Below, piece by piece: positions 1 to 14,500 of a stretch of DNA of 64,000 bases; position 1 is the stretch's first letter; each line of letters opens with the position of its first letter. The stretch comes from Acorus gramineus. Taxonomy: Eukaryota; Streptophyta; Magnoliopsida; Acorales; Acoraceae. The stretch lies in NCBI GenBank assembly GCA_030737835.1, contig CM060857.1:15387496-15451495 (forward strand), given 5' to 3'. The notes below the pieces were generated by a model. The model was not told the DNA's origin and ran no database searches. It saw nothing but the letters and a program-made list of their open reading frames with translations. The translations under genes were made by a program, and so were the position numbers.

Positions 1-319
1 TTGATTTTCTTGTTTCAACTAATCTTCGACATGATTCAGAAATAATAGACATGTTCTTTAAATCTAGATGACGAGATACATCAAGCTCATAATGTTGTAG
101 TTGAATTATCAAAGTGTACCTTTCTTTCTTAGTGAAATCTCGAGAATAAAATTTTTCAGTCAGATTACAAATATCATTAATTTTAAATGCCCTATAACAT
201 CACTAGGATCTTTGGGCTTTAATCGCCGTGAAATCTTGAGCATAAATTGTGGGAAGAAGGAAAAGAGGTTTTTAGGTTTCAATTACAGTTTTTTTTTTAT
301 TTGGTATAATTAATGGTTT

Positions 320-807
320 TAGGGCTGCAACTCGACAGGTTGGGTGGGTTCAGATTGACCCCAACCTGAAGTTTAAGGTGTCCAATCATAACCCGAATTT
401 CAACCCAATGATTCTAATTCGAACCCAACCCGTGGTAACCCGAACCAACATGTGGAACCCGATTTTCAAGCTTAATTTTAACAAAAAAAAATATACATAT
501 TTCATAAATTTTAATTACCCACTAAAACAATCTAAGTTCACAAAAAATATTTATATCGTGATCTAAATGTAGAGATTTAGAGTAAATAATCAATTATCAA
601 TTGTCCATGGCCCATTCAGAATATCATATGGGTGTCTATTACAGATTCGAGTTGGGTCGGGTTGGGTTGTCGATGATGCAAGCCCGAACCCAATCCGAAT
701 TGATCAACCTGAATTGGAACCTAAACTCGATTTTTACAATCCAACTCATATAGAAATCGGGTTCAACCAGTTGGTTCATGTTGAACTTGACCCAGGTTAC
801 AGCCCTA
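320..807. mobile_element. hAT-type MITE with 8-bp target duplication
   Basis: The element opens with TAGGGCTGCAAC and closes with GTTACAGCCCTA, so the ends are imperfect inverted repeats of the TAGGG type typical of hAT transposons. It is flanked on both sides by the same 8 bp, AATGGTTT (312-319 and 808-815), the expected hAT target-site length. The interior is rich in GGGTTGGGT/AACCCAACC motifs and holds no coding sequence, so it is a 488 bp non-autonomous copy. The exact target duplication suggests a fairly young insertion. Confidence 0.85.
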
Positions 808-815
808 AATGGTTT

Positions 816-3030
816 GGTCTTTGAGCTGATTAATGGTTGGGTCTTTGGGCATAGGTTAGGCAGGCTGGGTTAGGCTTTTTAGTTGGTTCTAAGAGTGGGG
901 GCCTATTTATATACTTTTTTCAAAATTTTGGTGTTTTGTGGTGGTGGGGGGGCACTACAGCCTAGCCATTCTACGCTTGGTTCCACCTTCCGCCCCCAAG
1001 ATCTTCATGTATTTGTTTGAAATTTGTTGATTTTGGTTTTTGATGTTGAGTGGAAGTATTTCCATTATTTTTAATTTGTTAGTTCCCGTTGATTTTGAAA
1101 TTTTACAGTGAATGTTACTCAGGATTATTGTTGTTGCTCTGGAAAATGAACGGCGCATGATATGGAATATTGTGATTTTGTTTTAAAGTATGTAATTCAT
1201 CTATAAAATATAAAGTATGTATTTTCTTTAAAAATGAAATATATATTTAAATAAATAATGTTAGAAGTCATTCCTTTTTATGGAAAAAAAATTATATATT
1301 TTGTCTTTAAGAGAGTAGGTCGACCTTCGTATCTATATTTATGGAAACATTAAACATATATTTTAAAACATTATAAATAATTTTTATTATTTTATACACA
1401 CAAATAAATTAAAAAAACGCAGAAGCGTGTGTACTTCCTTAAACAGGTTTGCAACTTTGCATGTGGCTGGATATAAGGCTCGTGTGACAACGCCCCTTTT
1501 CTATCATAAACTATAGATACAACTTCTAAATTTTGAAATAAGTTACGAATGTATACAATTTCATAGCGAAGCAAAACTTTACATAAATAATGTTAATATT
1601 TTGAATGCATACTTTATATGATTTCAATCTAGCATATAATAATAATCTAACCTAATACATAATAGATCCGGAAGGATGTAGTAAAAGATAAAAATAAAAA
1701 ATACATGCATTCAATTCATTTAGATATACACCAGTCTTTCACCACGCACGATGTGCATGTAAAATTAAAAAAAATATTTTAAAAAGGATGCCCACAATCA
1801 ATACCCTAATTTTTTTTCAATTCATTATAATGAAAATTTTAATAATGATTAAATAAATCATTTGTAAAATTTATTATGAAAGTACACATAAATGAGATAT
1901 ATCATTACTGAAAATTAGTTTTTTGCATGTATATTCCTCAACCAACCCCATATATATTGTAAAAATACCTCATTTGAAACTCTGAAACTAAAAAAAAAAA
2001 AATTAAATTATTCTCTAAATTCTTTAAAAATTCATAACTTTTTAAATATAGCTCTGATTGGTGCAATCAATAGCTTGTTGGAAAGAGATTTTCAATATAT
2101 ACTTATGTTTATGAAATATATTTCTCTTAAAAATGACTATTTCATGATGAAAAGTGAGCTCAAACGTTGAAACTCATATTTGACATGAAATTTTTTATTT
2201 ATCAACATATGTTCCATGATTATCTATATCTAAATTTAATAAAAATAGTAATAATGATAAAATATGATTATGTGGCATGATCACTACTATTCATTCAATA
2301 TATCATATAGACAAATATTAAAAAGATAAATTTGATAAATATTTCATATCATTTATTAAAAAAATAAAAATATATTTCTCATTCTTACCCTTTAATATAA
2401 AATCAAATATCATAAATAGCTAAAGGTAAATTTAAAAAATGAAAATATTACACACACACAAAAGAACAAACATGATAACTTAAACACTTTTAGTTAGTAA
2501 TATAGATAGATATTTTATTTTTTAAAAGTACACGTGTATTTTATTAGATGTGATCATAACTCAATAATTGATAATAAAAGTTATAACCACACATTTGATT
2601 AAAATTTCACAGTTAATATACAAAAAAAAATGTTAAATTAATATATATATGCACACATTTTCAAAAAACTATTGTGTGATGAGAGTAATGTTTCAAATCT
2701 TACTAACCATAAAAAAAGAAAAAAGAAGAGGCCTTTCAAATCTCCCGTGTTTGTTCAACGTTGATAACGCGGCTCGTAAATCCGTGAGCGGGTCGGAAAG
2801 ATCACGTGTCAAAGGCGCCCTCCACACGTGCAAAGACCAAACCACAGCTTCTCCTTCTGTCCTCCAAAGAAAGACCCGAGACGTCGATCCTGGTCCGGGT
2901 CCCACCCTACCAAAGACTCTACTCCCCCATCAGAACCGCCCGTTTGGGATCCAACGGACACTTTTCGGAGGCGTCGAATCAACCCTACAATTCAAAGGCC
3001 CTCGTTCGTTATGGGTCGGTCACTTGGTCT
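816..3030. other. AT-rich spacer upstream of the AMBRA1-like gene
   Basis: Short open frames here are isolated, lack splice partners and resemble no family I know. The sequence turns sharply less AT-rich from about 2720 onward, marking the promoter and 5' leader of the next gene. No RNA gene or complete transposon was recognised. Confidence 0.5.
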
Positions 3031-3034
3031 ACAT

Positions 3035-3054
3035 TATTCGATTTAGGTTTTCCC

Positions 3055-3086
<32 letters not shown>

Positions 3087-5573
3087 GGAAGATCGAGGAC
3101 GGTCGTGGAGGCACGGACAGAGGTGAGCCTCTCTTGACATAGATCATCGGAGCCGAATCGTCGAGAACATCGGCGCGTGATCGGCTCCGTGTCGATCTAT
3201 ATATGGGGCTGAGAATTGATGAAAATTGAGGTTAATACTGCATTATGTCTTTGTATAGATCATTCGAGTGTTTGATTTGCTATTTATTGGTGATTTGAAA
3301 TCGTTCTTGATGGTTTTCGAATGATCAACTACGTCGAACGTTTTTTTCCCCCTAATCAGATATAAGATCCACAGCTTGAATTTCTATAAGATGTAAAATT
3401 TCAATCTGAACTTACAATTCTCTGAAACATGGTGAGTATTACGAGATTCGATTACGGAACTATGAGCTTCTATCAGAGAGCTTGGTGGGTATTTTTTTTT
3501 ATGAAAGTGCAAGCCTTTATGTGGCTGTGTCTTGATTGAAAAATGATAAAAAAATCCTGAATTAGAAAGATAGAGAGATTACATATCTCCAGTGATCATC
3601 TTGTGATCAGGTGTATTTTTAAGACGGGATGTTGGAGGCACTTGTGTTTTTTTGGTAGAAATGTCTTCATTTGAATCAGTTCAGTGGATGATTTCGAATG
3701 CACTATGCTAGAGCTTTCAGTTGAGGATAGGGGAGACAATTAAATGTAAAAATTGTTGCGTTGAGAAAATTATTGGAATATAGATTGGGTTGCTTAAGGG
3801 CTCGTGTTTAAATGCATATGGGCAAGAGTGTTGAGTTTTACCCCCTTTGGTGGCTGTCGTCACTGAATGAATTGAGGTGGGGGATGCTCATTTGTTATGA
3901 TGCAAGTGATGAACGCTGAATGTGGACGGGGTAAACATCTTCTCTCTTTCAATTTATATGGGTGTGTATCTATTTTAATAAATCTGGACGTCCCACCCAT
4001 TTATTTAGAAATTAAGTTGCCAATATTGTAGTCGGGTTTCGGGCTCTGTGGTTGTGGCGGGATATATTTTTGACACAGTTTGTGGCCGCATCTTGGTTCT
4101 ACCTTGTCTTCCTCTTGATTGTGCTGTTTCATTTTCTTATGGGGAAATTTGGTGTTCCTGAGGAACACATGCTTAAAAGATCACTCAGACTTTGCTAAGT
4201 GGAAACTTGGAGAAGCCCCCAAGCCATGTGGACATGATAGTGGAATCATTGGATACTCCATTTTGCCTAAAATGAAACTAAGCTGTGACTTTGCAACTCA
4301 ATTATGTTGCATTTTTAGAAATTATTTCCTTGTACGAGAAACTTATTTCAGCTATTACGTCACTACAACCACTTCTGTCCTTCACACCTCTATTTCTTTA
4401 TATTTCCATTCTTTTTCTTCTTTCCTTTCTTATCATGTGGTAATCTATTATGCACTTATTTCCTTCTTTTTGTAGGTACTGAGCTTGAGGAAGTTTTGCT
4501 TTCCTTCCCTGCTGCTATCAGATTTTAATGCCCTTGGAGTCAGGTACTCACTTCCTGTTTCTTGTAGATGGATTACTCTTATTTATAAGTCATATTTGCT
4601 GTCCTCGAGGATTGTTAACATTCAGAAATGCACTTCCAGCTTTCACATTCATTCTTAAAGCATTCCTGATCGCTACTAAAGTGGTGGTGTTGCATCAATC
4701 AACCAATCTTCATGCCTTTTTCTTTCTTTTTTCTTTTCCTTTCCCCCTTTTTTGAAGATATCACGTTCAAAGTTGTCGAGGTAGAAATACAGCATGTAGG
4801 TGATGGACACCTTGGGGGCCTATTTAAGTGTCCGAGGATCTTGAAAGTATTCTCTATGTTGTGATATTGGAAAAGGCATCTAGCTGCTAGCTGCTATCTA
4901 ATTTTTTCTAGGGAAGCTCTAATTTTATTTATAAGGAAAGGCTGGGTCTTACCACCTTAATTTTCTTGCATAAACATATGAAATCTCCTATGAGGAGGCA
5001 TGGGTATCTGACCTTCAAATTTAGAAATCAAAATAACATAACTTAATTACCAGGTATTCGATAATTTGGTATGTCATAACCATGAGGTTTCTTTTAGTGA
5101 GAATTATTCAATGCAAAGTCTGTCCAAATAAATCCTGTGGTTTTTAAAGGAATTTAACTTCTCCAAATGATATTATGAAAATATCTTCTGTTGTCTGAAA
5201 TGAAAAGGTAAGATCTTTCCATAGAAGGTGGTGTATTTTTTTTTTTTCGAAGTCCAAATTCTTAAGCCACTTCCTCTTTGTAGAATTCCTATTCTTTCCA
5301 TAGCCTCAGATAGTTTTACGGGTTTAATTCTTAACTCAAGATGTCAAGGGGATTATTTTCTGAATTTAATTTCTCAATCACCTCCAACTTGTTTCCTTCA
5401 CAGTTCACACACACACACACAAAAAAAACCTCCAACTTGTTCTTCCTATCTTTTCTAAAAACCACCTCCAACTTGTTGTACTTAACTTTGGTATTTTACA
5501 TGGTTTAGTTTATTATCGTTGTTCTTCCTTTCACATTCCTTTTGTTTCAGGAGCATGAGGTTTATAAATTGAA
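3035..5573 (+). other. 5' leader exons and introns of the AMBRA1-like gene
   Basis: A CT-rich stretch (3054-3086) followed by a good donor, ACAGAG|GTGAGCC at 3122/3123, looks like the end of a non-coding first exon. A possible second leader exon lies at 4477-4541, between an acceptor (TTTTTGTAG) and a donor (GTCAG|GTACTC). The third begins after TTGTTTCAG at 5551 and carries the ATG at 5574. The leader-exon structure is inferred from splice signals only. Confidence 0.5.
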
Positions 5574-8500
5574 ATGAATCAATTTCGGGCGGATGATACA
5601 AAGGCGCCAACAACGTCCACCTATTCTTCTGGCTATCAAAATGTACTTCCGCAGAAACTCCATTCTAGCTCAAAACAAGGGTGAGGATTGAGGACAATAG
5701 AGTCCATGCCATTTTTTCATTTCTTTATTCTGCTTTATTATTGTTAAATAATTATGAACAGTAATTATATGGTAATGTCAGGATCATTCAGATCTCAATA
5801 TGATATTTTGCTGTCATACAGATACTGAAAGAGTATAGTTTGATCCCTTTTTAAGTAGTAGAATTAGTGTGTGTGGTATGAACAGCTGTTTTCAGTTTCC
5901 AGTGATTTGAGACTTTTTCATTGAAAATTGATATTGTGATGAGCATGTGTGCATGATCTCCTATTTTTGATCTGCATTGTTTTTTCCCACCTGTTAGTTT
6001 AGATGTTATCTATTTCCATGTTTTTCTTTATATTCATTTTTTTGGTGTATCATCATTTTAAATGCTATTATTGTTTATGTTATGCTGTTCTTTGTTATGG
6101 TACAAAACAGGGATCCTGTGGTGGTATTTGGTTTCTCTGTGTTCTATCTGCTGTTTCTGTGGTATTTTGTTTCTCTGTGTTCTATCTGCTGTTTCTGTGT
6201 ATGTATTGAATGTTGGTGACCATAATTATTTTTGAACCTTGCTTTTTGTTATTGTTTTTATCAAACTTCTGACTCCATCAATGTTTGGCTTTCTTCATCC
6301 CTTCAAGTTTTACTGGAGCTTTTTTTTTAAATTTGTTTTGGCCATTCTTTCAGCCAGCCAAATTCAGTGATGGTTAATCATTATCGCTATATTTTAATGT
6401 TCCCTTCTGTGGGTAAGCTGCTTTGACTTGAGAAGTTCTCTTTTGTGTTCAGTAGCAGTGTCACCCGATTATTGGCATGGCGAGAGGTTTCTCCTCGAGC
6501 AAAGCATACATCAAAAAAACTATGGGGAGGAAATTCTAGATGGGGAGTTGATTGCCATGAACCAAGGTGTCAAGTAACTGATGCAAAACATGCTCTCATT
6601 TCATGGTATGCCCTCTTTTATTATGTTCACTTTTCCTCTGTAGAATTTGATATCGACCAGGTATCTGGAATGTTTTAGAACCGTATTTTAGAGTTTAGAT
6701 TGGCTGAAACATGTTCATATTTATCTGGGCCTGCATATCTTTGTGCCTAATTTCTGTGGTCAATATCCCAAAGGTTCTGAGTGTTAAAACTTTTTTCTTT
6801 CTTTTCCAGGGTGGAAGCAGAATCGTTGCGGCATCTGTCTGCCAAGTACTGTCCTCTTGTGCCTCCTCCTAGGTCAACGATTGCTGCAGCTTTCAGTGTT
6901 GATGGAAGAACCCTCGCTTCCACTCAGTTAGTTGATTTGTTTTACTTTTGCATTTATCTTTACATAGTTCTGATGCAAAAATTATATGTTTATTTTATGT
7001 GTATGATACTGGATATTCTTCTGTGCATGCAGCGGTGACCATACAGTTAAAATAATCAATTGTCAGACTGGAAGTTGTTTAAAGGTCCTGAGTGGTCATC
7101 GACGGACACCATGGGTGGTAAGCCTGCCTCATCTATTTTTTTTCCATTCTCCACTACTTGTTTATTTGTTCTACTAGACCAGAAACTATGCTTTTGACAA
7201 GTGTAAAAAAATCTTCATAAGGAGACTCCGCTTAATGTTTGAGCCAAAATTTGGATTGCACGAGTTTCCAACAATAATAGAAGGCTTAGCTGATAAAGGA
7301 AACTTAGTGTTTTCACATGTTTATTTCAGTTAACTTGGTAGAATTTTGGTTAGAGGAACTAGGGTGTATTTGAAATCCATGACACACAAACACGAATGTG
7401 TTTCCTTAAAAAAAGCTTGTGTGCCAAAATCTTGTAGTTTTTAGGATGCATCATACCTGCTGAACAAACCACATCATGCAACCGTGAAACAAGACATGAA
7501 TGTGTGACAAGGCCTGACGGTATGATGAGGTGTCGAATCACTGAACCGGACAAACCAGTTCACGCGGGCTTTTTATTTGATTGCTAGGTGCCTAACACAG
7601 AAAAATTAATGAAAGTGCAATTTGGGGTATAGTTCTGAAATTCAAAACAAAAGGAAAGGGTCCAGATCAGTAGATGAACAATTGGAAGCTACAGCAGAGC
7701 TACACAATAGAAAACATAAAAAAAAAACATGAGAGACAGATTGTACTATGAATTACACCGTGATTACAGATCCGCCCTGAACCAAACCTGCCGACTGAGC
7801 CCCAAGCTCCCAATATAATTAATTTCCCAGTCCTTGAAACTTGATTAGTTGACATGCTGCCAGGTCCATACAATTTGATAACATTTTATAATGTGCATGA
7901 AGGTTGCGTGATAAGAAGCATAATTCGAACTCCTAGTGCTTCATTTTTTCCCTACCTTTGCTATCTGGTCCATGGCTGACGGAAGTAGGGAATAAGGACT
8001 AAAGAAGGGCTGTAATGAAAAAGAACAAGGAGAAAAGGAAAAAAAAGAAAAGATGAAGAAACAACAGCCACATTTTTTTTTGGAAAACTGGTAGGAATTC
8101 TACCACCAAATTTTATCAAATTTTGGGTGCTAATTGAATTGAATCTTGAAGAAGAAATTGAAACTTGAGATATTGGTATTGGAGAGGATGGGATATGAGA
8201 GATGGGTTTTGGATTTTTGACGGATTTTTTTATGATGAAATGGTAGAACCATACCCAATTTCATTAAAAAATTAATAGGAGCCCAAAGCATACAAAGGCA
8301 CAAGGGAGTGAGATTAGTAGAACAGAGATCTACTAAGACTCACTCCCACCACAAAATTAGTTATCCATCAATACAAAGTGTACCTCTTATGAACATCACA
8401 TTCCTCACAATCGCACAAAAAAAGACCACTCTCTTTGGTGAAGCGCATCACCAACTCCCAAATGTTTTTGACATATAACTTCTCCCTTCTAAGTACAATG

Positions 8501-11500
8501 TAATTCTGAGTCGACCAAATAGCCCATATCACTACCGGGACAAGAGATTGTGATATCTTGGCTTTTGCACTACTGTCCCCCTTCTTCTTGGGCTTCCTAC
8601 CTGCCTCCCATATAACCTCTAAAAGAGGAGAAATTAGCATCCAATCCCGAAGACACTAATAAGGCGCCATATTTGCACGGCAATAGGACATTGAACCAAC
8701 AAGTGTAGGTGGTGTGGGTTTTCCAGAATTTGAGGTTGTTTTATTGTGAAAAGATTTTCTTCTTTCTCTGTTTCATGGATTTTGTCTTTCATTTCTTCTT
8801 TTTTCTCTGGTTATTATTCTAATGGGGATCTCTTTGTTCTGGCATTGGTCGTCATGCCAATGACTTTGAAAGATTGTTTTTAAAATAAGGGGCTGTGATT
8901 AAGATGGTTTGTAGCTGTATGGGGATGAGAAATGAAGAGGATAAACGGATGTTGGGAGGTTGAAGAAGAGGTGATTGTCAAATTTTGTTAGGGGCAAATT
9001 GGACATTACACACATACGTAATGATAAAAAGCAATGCTTTTATGAATTCCTTAACCTGAGCTAGACGAAAGTTGACTGTAGGGGCACCGATGCACTCACT
9101 CAAACATTTTGAGGGGTACAAATATGTTTTTAACAGGGGTAATTTGACAAAATTGAGTTTTTAGAAGGGCGTATATATGCAGAAATCCCAAAAATTAATA
9201 ATCTCTTATTGTTGATTTCTTCAGATGTCTTATCAACCATGAGTGGTTGAACCAATGATATTCATGTCATGATTCTCGATAATGAGTTCTGCAGGTTAGA
9301 TTCCATCCTTTATTTCCAGAAATACTTGCAAGTGGAAGTTTGGATCATGAAGTGCGCTTGTGGGATGCAAATACTGCGGATTGCATTGGATCACGTGATT
9401 TCTGTAATTTCGTTTGCTCATCCTTGTGCAAAAGTGCAATTTATTTGTCATTTCTAGCTTGTTATCTTTCTTTTTCTTTTTTCCTCTGGATCAATCCTCT
9501 CCATTTTTTTACTTTTTTGCAGATCGACCTATTGCCTCAATTGCCTTCCATGCCCAAGGGGAAATTCTTGCAGTAGCTTCAGGTCATAAGGTATTGGTTT
9601 CGTGGTTTGAGAGTTTCAACTTGGGTCATTCTAGTCCTTTCGCAATTAGGATATTCATGTCTGTAAAATCTATGCTTGAAACGTGATATTTATGTGATGG
9701 CTATTATTTGTTAGCTGTACATATGGAACTACAATAGGAGGGGGGAGACATCTTCACCAAATATCGTGTTAAAGACCCGGCGTTCTCTAAGGGCTGTGCA
9801 TTTTCACCCACATGGTGCACCCTTTCTGTTGACTGCTGAGGTACATAACTTGTTTGTTTTCTATCGAAACTGGTCTTTGCTTTTGTTTAAGGAAATAATT
9901 TTAGCTGGCAATTTTCAGGTTAATGATCTAGATTGTCCAGATACTCCGTTAACTCTAGCAACGTCTCCTGGATACTTGCACTATCCTCCTCCTGCTGTTA
10001 TCGTCACAAGCATCCACTCTGGTGTTCAGCAACATGGGGAAGGCAGAGTGTCTCTCATGCGTTCACCGGGCATGTTTTGGCCCGCGTCAGATGGAAGAGC
10101 ATCTCTTCAGCATCATATTACACCTAGTTCAGGCACTGGAATCCAGGGCCAAGATGTAACATATTCTGCACCAGCTGCAATGGCAACAAGCTCAAACCTG
10201 GTAAGCCAGAATGATGATCTAATAACTCCTATGGAGACATCTTCTGTTGTTCCAGAAGACAATTTGCCAGTTGAAATGGATATTGGTTTATCTGATTCAT
10301 CAGTGGAGCCTATAGAAACTGCTGTAGTGCAAGCTACAGACAGGCATCAAATCAGAAGCTTTGCCAGCACTGCTGAGAATCCTAATGATTCAATAAATAT
10401 GCCTTCAGCTATTTTTCAATCTAGTGGGGCTGCTCCGCCAATGCCTGTCCGGCGATCCGGTCTCGTTGTTGAGGCAGGCCCTTCTGGAAACACCAATCAC
10501 TCTTTAAGAAATGACTCTGGACAACTCCATCAGTTTTTGCCATTTGGTGATCCATCATGCTGGGATTTACCATTTCTGCAGGGGTGGCTAATGGGTCAGT
10601 CTCATGCTGGTTCACGCCCAGTGCTGCCTATCAGCAACACCTTTCAGGGAGATCTATCTGGAATCCGGCCGGGCGGTAGTGGTGTCTTCTCTTCTGATTC
10701 ACTTGCTATCCATGCTGTGTCAGCTTCTGCAGCAGTGCCAAGTAGTGGTAACCATCCACGAGGTACTGGTCGATCTGCTTCTAGGCGTCGTTCCTCTTCT
10801 CGTTTGATGGTTCCGAGTAGTTCTGGAGAAAATGCTGGATTTATATATGTTCCAAATGATAGCAATGACCCTCAACCTGGTGTTGGTAGGATTGATTCTG
10901 ATCTTGCTGCACTTGCAGCAGCAGCTGCTGCGGCTGCTGAATTACCTTGTACCGTGAAGCTTAGAATATGGCCTCATGACATACAAGATCCATGTGCAAC
11001 ACTTGAAGCTGAAAAGTGTCGTTTAACCATACCTCATGCTGTCCTTTGTAGGTATGTTTTTTTACGAGAATAAAGGAGTTCTCCTTGTGGTTATGTTTCA
11101 ATGTTTGCATGTTTACATAGCATCCCTGTCAGTGTTAGTTGCTATACATGCACCTTCATCATAAACAAACCCATCATTCTAGAAGTACATGATGCTTAAT
11201 AGTAATTATAGTATATTTTTTTGGGATTGTTATTATCATCTTGCTATCCTGATAAGACTAGAAACCATTGCAACCTATTTTTTTGTGGCAGTGAAATGGG
11301 AGCTCATTTTTCCCCATGTGGAAGATTCTTGGCAGCTTGTGTTGCATGTGTGCTTCCAAACATGGAAGTTGATTCTGGGTTACCATCACAAGCACACCTT
11401 GATGCCTCTGGGGTTTCAACATCCCCAACACGGCACCCTATTGCAGCTCACCAAATTATGTATGAGCTCCGCATCTATTCTCTCGAGGAGGCAACGTAAT

Positions 11501-14500
11501 TCTACATTCCTTATGCACCCCCACAATTCATTTCAGTTACAGATCTGAATGTATTTTGTAATACTTCATTAACATGAATTTCTTGATGGATCACAGTTTC
11601 GGATTGGTGCTTGCGTCGAGGGCAATCAGAGCGGCGCATTGCTTGACTTCCATTCAGGTTGGTCTCTGGTATTGCCTCAGGTTGCTATATTTTTGTGTAT
11701 CTACTTCTCTTCTTAAATTTTATGCTTCTTTGGCCGAATATTATTCAGAACTGTTCTCTTCCTCAGATGTTTATTATATATTTTTGCATTTATTGTGTTT
11801 GCTCAAGCTGTTTATTATGAGCGCTTGGCGCTCTCTTTTGCTGTGGAATGGCACAGTATTGAAATTTGAAACCATGTTTGAGATTAGCTTTTATTTCTAA
11901 TTCCAGTGGCATAACCTTTGGAAATTTAACATCTTTCTAGGTTACCAAAGTTTATCAATTGCCATTCCCTTGGGAGTCAGGGCTGCAAATATTGAATAAT
12001 ATAATTAAAAGTCATCTTCTTTTTTTTTTAATTTTTCCCATTTGTCAGAGTTTTTCCTTTCTTTTCTCTCTCTCTTTCTTCTTCTTCTTCTTCTTCCTTT
12101 TTTATTTGAAGGAAAGGCTGCAATTCAGCAATAGTTTTGTTTTTTGATGGCTTGAAAGAGAAGGGTAGAGCTCCGAGGAGATTCATGATGGCTATATGTG
12201 TTTTAGAGTGAAAAGAAGCTTTTTTTTGTTTGGGGGTGTGTAGAGTTCATGCTGCAGAAGGCTTTATTCACATCGACATAGCCTAGAGATATTTAAAATA
12301 GCTTTTGATTGTAAATGGATATGAAGTATGGATTATTGCTTGAAATTTAGAGTTTCAGTACTGAGCAATGAAATTCAAGCACATGATTGCAATCGAAATA
12401 GGAGTTTTGCCAAGTTATTTTGGTTAAGTAGATTTTTATGGATGTTTTTGGGAACTCCCTAGGTATACTTCTGAGTGATGTCACTTTTTTGAATGATAAG
12501 TGAAGCATCTGGGAAACCTCTAATTGTGACTTCTGCTTTGCAGGAGGAAGATTTCTATCTCAAGAATGAAAAGTTTTTTCTAGGTTGAAAAATCTTTGTT
12601 TGAAAATGGGATTGGAGCCTTTTTATTATTGGAAAAAATCTCAAACAACGTCACTAGGGGTCTCTGAAATTTAAAGAACAAAAGGACAAAAAAGGAAAAT
12701 CCAAGGACATTAAATACGACAGCAGCCCGTAAAAAGTAATTCAACATCTCTTCTTCCCCATGGTATTAGACGTCAATTCCGCCCCAAGAAGAACAATGAC
12801 CCATGCTCAAAGTAAAGCCACTATCACAGCCTAAGGATGAGAAAATCTTATTCTACTTTCGGCTGACCTATTTAGTTTCTCAGAAGGATTTTTTTCTCCC
12901 TATGTATACCACTTTTTACTATTTTATGTTATTTTTAGAATTTCAAAGGATATTTTTCTCTTTATATACCCTTTTTTTTTTAACTAAATTAACACCAGAT
13001 AATTGAAATCTAAAACATTTGTTTGAAAAATTATTGAAGAATATTACATGGTACTTGTATCATTACGCCAGATTCAGCCTACTGTCAATTATCTAACAGT
13101 CACCTCGAACTCCTTTTTGAAATTCTTTGTCAGGAATCAGGATAGTATTGGAATAGGTAGCTCAATTGACTTTGCCGGTTTGCCCATGGTTTCTGAGATT
13201 TTTATGATAAGCTATAGAGAACTGAATGAAGAGAAAATGCCAAATTCTTTTAAGGATTTGGTTCGGATTTTAAAGGACCCCTTAAATGAGCCTTTACACT
13301 GTTTTATTATCTAATTATTTGTCACTATTCCTTTCTCTGTTTTGTATGCTTCGGGCATTCCCAATTTTTTTGAATAAATCAAGGTCGGATGCCTACTTTT
13401 GTTACTTTCTCTGTTTTGTGCTTTGGGGATTCGTCAGATGCCTACCTTTTCTTAAACAAATGTTATTATTGTACATTTACGTTATTGTTTCTTATGAAGT
13501 TTTTGTATTTTTTTAGGAATTTATTGATATCTACTACAATTTTCTGTTGACAGTTCTCACCAACATCTGAACACATATTATTAGCATATGGTCGTCGCCA
13601 TGGTTCGCTTCTTAGGAGCATCATTGTTGATGGTGAGAGCGCTATACCTGTTTATACTATTTTGGAGGTAAGCATGTAACTTTTTCCCTTTTGTTTAGCA
13701 ATTCAATGGATATCAATTATATGTATTGAACTTGTTATTTTAAGAAGTTCTTTCAATAGTTATTGACATTTCTAGAGATCACACCTAAGGGCTTGTCAGT
13801 GTATCCAACTCTCATATATACGAAGGCCAAATAGTTATATATTTATTTGTTTTTCTTAATTGACAATTTCATGCTTTGTTGTTGATTTTGACCAAGCCAT
13901 CACCCAGAGCAATCCAGTATAGTTGCACATAGCACAGTGCTAGGAAGAGAGACTGAATATGGTCTCGACCTTTGGCATTTTCTTGTACAAAGTAACACTC
14001 TTTGGACAAACCCAAGACTTTGTCCTGGACTCTTGTTAGCTTGAATACCTATAGCCAATTAAAGCTCGGTTCAACCTTAAATGGAATGTTCTAGAGCCTG
14101 TAAAGGATTCTTTCTAATTCCTAGAAACGTTGGGTCCAGCCGCAGGTCATAAGCAGAACCTCACTCTAGAGGAAGAAGGCTTTTCAACTCAGGTTGATCC
14201 AGTGCCCTCTAAATTGGATCAGTCAATCTAAATTAATATTTCCTTTGGTGCTATTCTTTTGTTTTCTTTTTCTTAAAAATTATGTTAGTCTTTTGGTGGG
14301 TGTAGCCTGAACAAGCATCAGAGTTCTGGATAGTTGAAATCCTAGGACTGGTACTCAAAACTTTGATCTGATAGGCACTGATACTTTCAGTGGATACATC
14401 TTTTATGTTGATAAATTTGGTTCCATTTAAATAAAGTACATCATACCTAATCGTCCATCTCGTTCAATCAAGATCTGTTTTTTTCCCACTGAACCACCGG

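Noticed and set aside
2649-3137. 162-codon plus-strand frame in the AMBRA1-like promoter and leader
   Set aside because: It runs through a CT microsatellite and a probable first donor site, with no family resemblance; overlapping frames on both strands are equally open.
9766-11073. Single 435-codon frame as the complete gene
   Set aside because: It is only exons 7-8 plus intron read-through of the larger AMBRA1-like gene; clear GT-AG borders inside it give a continuous WD40 protein.
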